Assembly: GCF_900100705.1 (NCBI RefSeq)
Contig: NZ_FNCH01000015.1
Location: 1 to 64,000 of the forward strand
Length of the DNA stretch: 64,000 bases
DNA from: Pedobacter terrae
GTDB taxonomy: Bacteria > Bacteroidota > Bacteroidia > Sphingobacteriales > Sphingobacteriaceae
Direction: 5' to 3'
Shown here: piece after piece, positions 61,283 to 64,000 of the stretch
Numbering within the stretch: the stretch's first letter is position 1
How the letters are laid out: each line of letters starts with the position of its first letter
Made by a program: the position numbers and the translations under genes
Notes under the pieces: model-generated
The model's database searches: none
The model's input: the letters and a program-made list of their open reading frames with translations, nothing else
What the model was told of the DNA's origin: nothing

Positions 61283-61999
61283 CTAAGCGAGCTGTTGTAA
61301 ATATTTCTGAATAGTTACTTCTAAACCTAAATAAAGCGCATCGCTGATTAAAGCATGACCGATAGAAACTTCCAATAAGCCCGGGATGCTTTGGGCAAAA
61401 TAATGCAGATTGTGCAGATCCAGATCGTGACCAGCATTAATGCCTAAGCCTAATTTATTGGCATGATGTGCTGCAGCAATATAACTCACTACTGCCTTTT
61501 CGCGGTCAGCAAAATAATTATGTGCATAAGCTTCAGTGTATAGTTCGATCCGATCTGTTCCCGTTTCTGCAGCACCTTCAACCATTTCTACCACCGGATC
61601 AACAAAAATCGAAACACGGATGCCCTCTTTCTGAAAAACAGCAACCATTTCTTTCAGGTAATCTTTATGTTTGATGGTATCCCAACCATGGTTCGAAGTA
61701 ATCTGACCCTCGGCATCGGGTACCAAAGTAACCTGGGCAGGTTTGTTAGCCAAAACCAGATCAACAAATTTATCTTCTTTGCAATTTCCTTCAATATTAA
61801 ATTCAGTCGCAATAGCAGCCTTTAAATCGTAAACATCCTGGTAACGGATGTGGCGTTCATCAGGGCGTGGGTGTACCGTAATTCCCTGCGCACCGAAACG
61901 CTCGCAGTCTAGTGCAACCTTTACCAAATCAGGATTATTGCCTCCACGACTATTACGGAGCGTAGCAATTTTATTGATGTTAACCGATAACTTTGTCAT
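61283..61999 (-). CDS. pdxJ: Pyridoxine 5'-phosphate synthase
   Basis: TIM-barrel protein of 238 residues, beginning LSVNINKIATLRNSRGGNNPD and with GAQGITVHPRPDERHIR, IEGNCKEDK, IELYTEAYAHNYF and GINAGHDLDLHNL, all of which are PdxJ signatures. It condenses 1-deoxyxylulose 5-phosphate with amino-acetone phosphate to give pyridoxine 5'-phosphate. PdxA is not in the window. A TATCTTTG box lies 5 bp upstream. Confidence 0.96.
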   Translation of the reverse strand: MTKLSVNINKIATLRNSRGGNNPDLVKVALDCERFGAQGITVHPRPDERHIRYQDVYDLKAAIATEFNIEGNCKEDKFVDLVLANKPAQVTLVPDAEGQITSNHGWDTIKHKDYLKEMVAVFQKEGIRVSIFVDPVVEMVEGAAETGTDRIELYTEAYAHNYFADREKAVVSYIAAAHHANKLGLGINAGHDLDLHNLHYFAQSIPGLLEVSIGHALISDALYLGLEVTIQKYLQQLA

Positions 62000-62003
62000 A
62001 AAG

Positions 62004-62011
62004 CAAAGATA
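62004..62011 (-). promoter_or_regulatory. TATCTTTG -7 box immediately upstream of pdxJ
   Basis: Perfect TAnnTTTG match ending 4 bp before the ATG. If used it would give a leader of only a few bases or none. Confidence 0.45.
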
Positions 62012-62082
62012 AGGCTTTGCTCCTGTTTATCTTAAACCTTAAAAAAATTTGACTTTTTTTTGCTCATATTTGCTTCCTGTAA

Positions 62083-63723
62083 ATGAACTTGAAAGAGACC
62101 ACGCTATATAAAATTTTAATCACCCTAATTGCGCTAGTTAGCGTATTGGCACTTTTTGGTGGCATAATGGAACCAGATTCTGCGCTTTATGCCTCCATAG
62201 CCAAAAACATGGTGCTTCGTAACGATTGGGTAAACATATATGTTCGTGGTGCAGATTGGTTAGACAAACCACATCTAACTTTTTGGTTGGCCGCTGCCTC
62301 ATTTAAAATTTTCGGAATTACAGCTTTTGCCTATAAACTGCCCTCTTTTTTATTCGGATTATGGGGCGCATGGTATCTTTATAAACTGACAAAAGATATT
62401 TACAACGAAAAAACAGGGTTGATTAGTGCGTTGATTTTTTTGAGTTCGCTGCACATCCTCATATCTACCTTTGACGTCCGTGCAGAAGTTTACATTACTA
62501 CCTTTACCCTGGCGGCTATTTATCACTATTATAAAGCGCATCAAAGTTCCTTCTGGCATATTGTTGCAGGCTCGTTTTTCGCAGCATGTGCCATCATGAT
62601 TAAAGGCATATTTGTATTGATTCCTGTTTTTGGTGGCTTTATCATTTACTGGTTATTAACCAAACAGTTTAAACAGTTGTTGAAACTAAAATGGTGGTTA
62701 GCCATTGTATTGATTTTCATTTTTGTTATTCCAGAGTTATATGCTTTATATGTGCAGTTTGATTTACATCCTGAAAAGGTTGTATTCGGAAAAACTGGTG
62801 TGTCAGGTCTAAAATTTTTCTTTTGGGATAGCCAGTTCGGCCGTTTTTTTAACAATGGACCAATAAAAGGAAAAGGCGATATTTCATTTTTCCTTCATAC
62901 CACGCTTTGGGCATTTTTACCCTGGTCGATATTGTTTTATACCGCAGTGGTTAATCTTTTTAAAAAGAAAAACAGAGCCGGTTTACCGGCAGAAAGCATT
63001 ATTATCTGGACCAGTGCTGCGATAACTTTTTTATTGTTTTCATTGTCTAAATTTCAGTTGCCACATTATATTTTGATTATCCTTCCACAGTTTGCCATCA
63101 TCACCGCTTTGTATATAAAGCAATTGAAAGGCAAAAGCCTGAAAGTTTTTTTTACCATCCAAAATGTACTGGCCATTTTAATTATTTTGATTTTATCTGC
63201 TATTGCGTTCTTTTTTGGTTTTACAAATCATTACATAGCAATTGCCGTTTTAGTTCTGTTATTGGCGGTTTCTTTTTTAGTCTTCAAAGGATTAAAGACC
63301 GAAAACTTATTGTCGAGAAGTGCGATGATTTCAGTTGCCTTAATGATATTTCTATCGGTTTTTTTCTATCCATCGGTGCTAAAATATGAATCAGGCATGG
63401 AAGCGGGTAACTGGTTAAAAGAAAATTACCCTAAAGCCAAAGCCGCTGTGCTGATGTATCCAGATGCCTATTCTTTTGATTTTTATGCCAATGGCGAACC
63501 AAAATACTTTTGGAGTTACGAGGAGCTAAATAAATCGAAAGGTGAAAAAGACCTTGTAATTTACACTCCAGAATCGGAACTGGTAAAATTGAAAAAAGAT
63601 TATGGCGCCGAAGTACTAAAATCGTTCGAATACTATCACATTACCAAGCTAACCCCTAAATTTATCAATGCTAAAACGCGTCCTCAGCTATTAGAACATT
63701 TTTATCTGGTTAAATTGCATTAA
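62083..63723 (+). CDS. GT39-like membrane glycosyltransferase (PMT_2/ArnT-like)
   Basis: Protein of 546 residues with about eleven membrane helices. The first periplasmic loop has the family signature EPDSALYASIAKNMV with acidic residues and RGADWLDKPHLTFWLAAASFKIFG, typical of the ArnT/PMT_2 family, which transfers sugars from undecaprenyl phosphate to lipid A or proteins. A C-terminal periplasmic tail starts near 440. The stop is directly followed by the ATG of a GtrA-type gene, supporting a polyprenyl-linked glycosylation system. Confidence 0.87.
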   Translation: MNLKETTLYKILITLIALVSVLALFGGIMEPDSALYASIAKNMVLRNDWVNIYVRGADWLDKPHLTFWLAAASFKIFGITAFAYKLPSFLFGLWGAWYLYKLTKDIYNEKTGLISALIFLSSLHILISTFDVRAEVYITTFTLAAIYHYYKAHQSSFWHIVAGSFFAACAIMIKGIFVLIPVFGGFIIYWLLTKQFKQLLKLKWWLAIVLIFIFVIPELYALYVQFDLHPEKVVFGKTGVSGLKFFFWDSQFGRFFNNGPIKGKGDISFFLHTTLWAFLPWSILFYTAVVNLFKKKNRAGLPAESIIIWTSAAITFLLFSLSKFQLPHYILIILPQFAIITALYIKQLKGKSLKVFFTIQNVLAILIILILSAIAFFFGFTNHYIAIAVLVLLLAVSFLVFKGLKTENLLSRSAMISVALMIFLSVFFYPSVLKYESGMEAGNWLKENYPKAKAAVLMYPDAYSFDFYANGEPKYFWSYEELNKSKGEKDLVIYTPESELVKLKKDYGAEVLKSFEYYHITKLTPKFINAKTRPQLLEHFYLVKLH

Positions 63724-64000
63724 ATGGATTTATTCTTCCGCATTATAAAATTTGGATTGACAGGCTTGCTTGGCATGGCAATTGATTTTGGAGCAACCTG
63801 GTTGTGCAAAGAGAAAATTAAGATCAATAAATACATTGCTAATGCCATCGGTTTTACTTTAGCCGTAACCAATAATTACCTCATTAACAGGATATGGACA
63901 TTTCAGAGTACCAATAGCCATTGGGGAACGGAGTTTAGCAAATTTTTGATGGTGAGTTTGATCGGATTAGGCTTAAATACCTTTATCATTTACTTATTCC
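63724..64000 (+). CDS. GtrA family membrane protein (partial, cut by the window end)
   Basis: The frame opens at ATG 63724 right after the GT39 stop and runs off the right edge (92 codons seen). Visible: KFGLTGLLGMAIDFGATWL (first helix), IGFTLAVTNNYLINRIWTFQ, the GtrA signature, and FLMVSLIGLGLNTFIIYL. GtrA proteins are four-helix flippase-like proteins for polyprenyl-phosphate sugars. It would provide donor for the adjacent GT39 enzyme. Confidence 0.87.
   Translation, partial: MDLFFRIIKFGLTGLLGMAIDFGATWLCKEKIKINKYIANAIGFTLAVTNNYLINRIWTFQSTNSHWGTEFSKFLMVSLIGLGLNTFIIYLF

Overview
The window is chromosomal DNA of a low-GC member of the Bacteroidota. It most resembles the Sphingobacteriaceae, probably Pedobacter or a close relative; this is inferred from protein style and gene content, not from a marker-gene search. 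Three things point there: Bacteroidota-type promoter boxes (TAnnTTTG with an upstream TTG) before many genes, weak or absent Shine-Dalgarno sequences, and families typical of the group (BT_3928-type DoxX, DUF1599, GH3-like, CCC-motif membrane protein, TPM/LemA cluster). Intergenic DNA is rich in dispersed palindromic repeats and short-word filler.

Layout. 1-861 has no gene but carries three evenly built leftward promoters that probably serve a stable-RNA operon off the left edge. 862-2936 is a translationally coupled pair of lipid A deacylase-like outer-membrane proteins (LpxR and PagL types). 2933-9010 holds small enzymes, a LemA/TPM cluster and a Nudix hydrolase. 9034-11008 is dnaA with an upstream region containing DnaA boxes (candidate oriC or dnaA autoregulatory region), followed by a methylmalonyl-CoA mutase catalytic subunit lacking the B12 domain. 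13.3-15.1 kb has an IscA-type protein and a MacB-like permease. 15.2-19.8 kb is a leftward UDP-sugar operon (ugd, uxs, galE, a hypothetical gene, a CpsB-like phosphatase). 19.9-22.7 kb has Kdo transferase, gluconokinase and ferrochelatase.

23.1-27.1 kb is a leftward carotenoid cluster: acyltransferase, glycosyltransferase, CruF-like hydratase, ispH and crtW-like ketolase. A CrtD-like desaturase lies about 8 kb away at 34952-36439. Together they suggest an acylated, glycosylated keto-carotenoid. 27.2-28.3 kb contains a REP-associated tyrosine transposase bracketed by three copies of a multi-hairpin repeat of about 118 bp.

28.3-42.3 kb contains mostly housekeeping genes (PyrR-like, rlmD, aroK, folP, cdaA), a secreted M28 peptidase and a RhuM-Fic fusion. 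42.6-46.9 kb is a run of leftward small membrane and envelope genes ending in a PIN toxin-antitoxin pair. 47-57 kb has GH3-like, lptB, recJ, a metallo-beta-lactamase-fold hydrolase followed by a telomere-like heptamer array, YceI and gcvP. 57.2-64 kb has a PadR/HAAS/serine-hydrolase operon, an EamA transporter, pdxJ, a GT39 glycosyltransferase and a GtrA gene cut by the window end.

Functional threads are envelope lipid A and LPS (lpxR/pagL-like, waaA, lptB, GT39, GtrA), nucleotide-sugar supply, carotenoid tailoring, and second-messenger or nucleotide enzymes. No prophage, CRISPR array, tRNA or complete insertion sequence other than the REP-associated transposase was seen.
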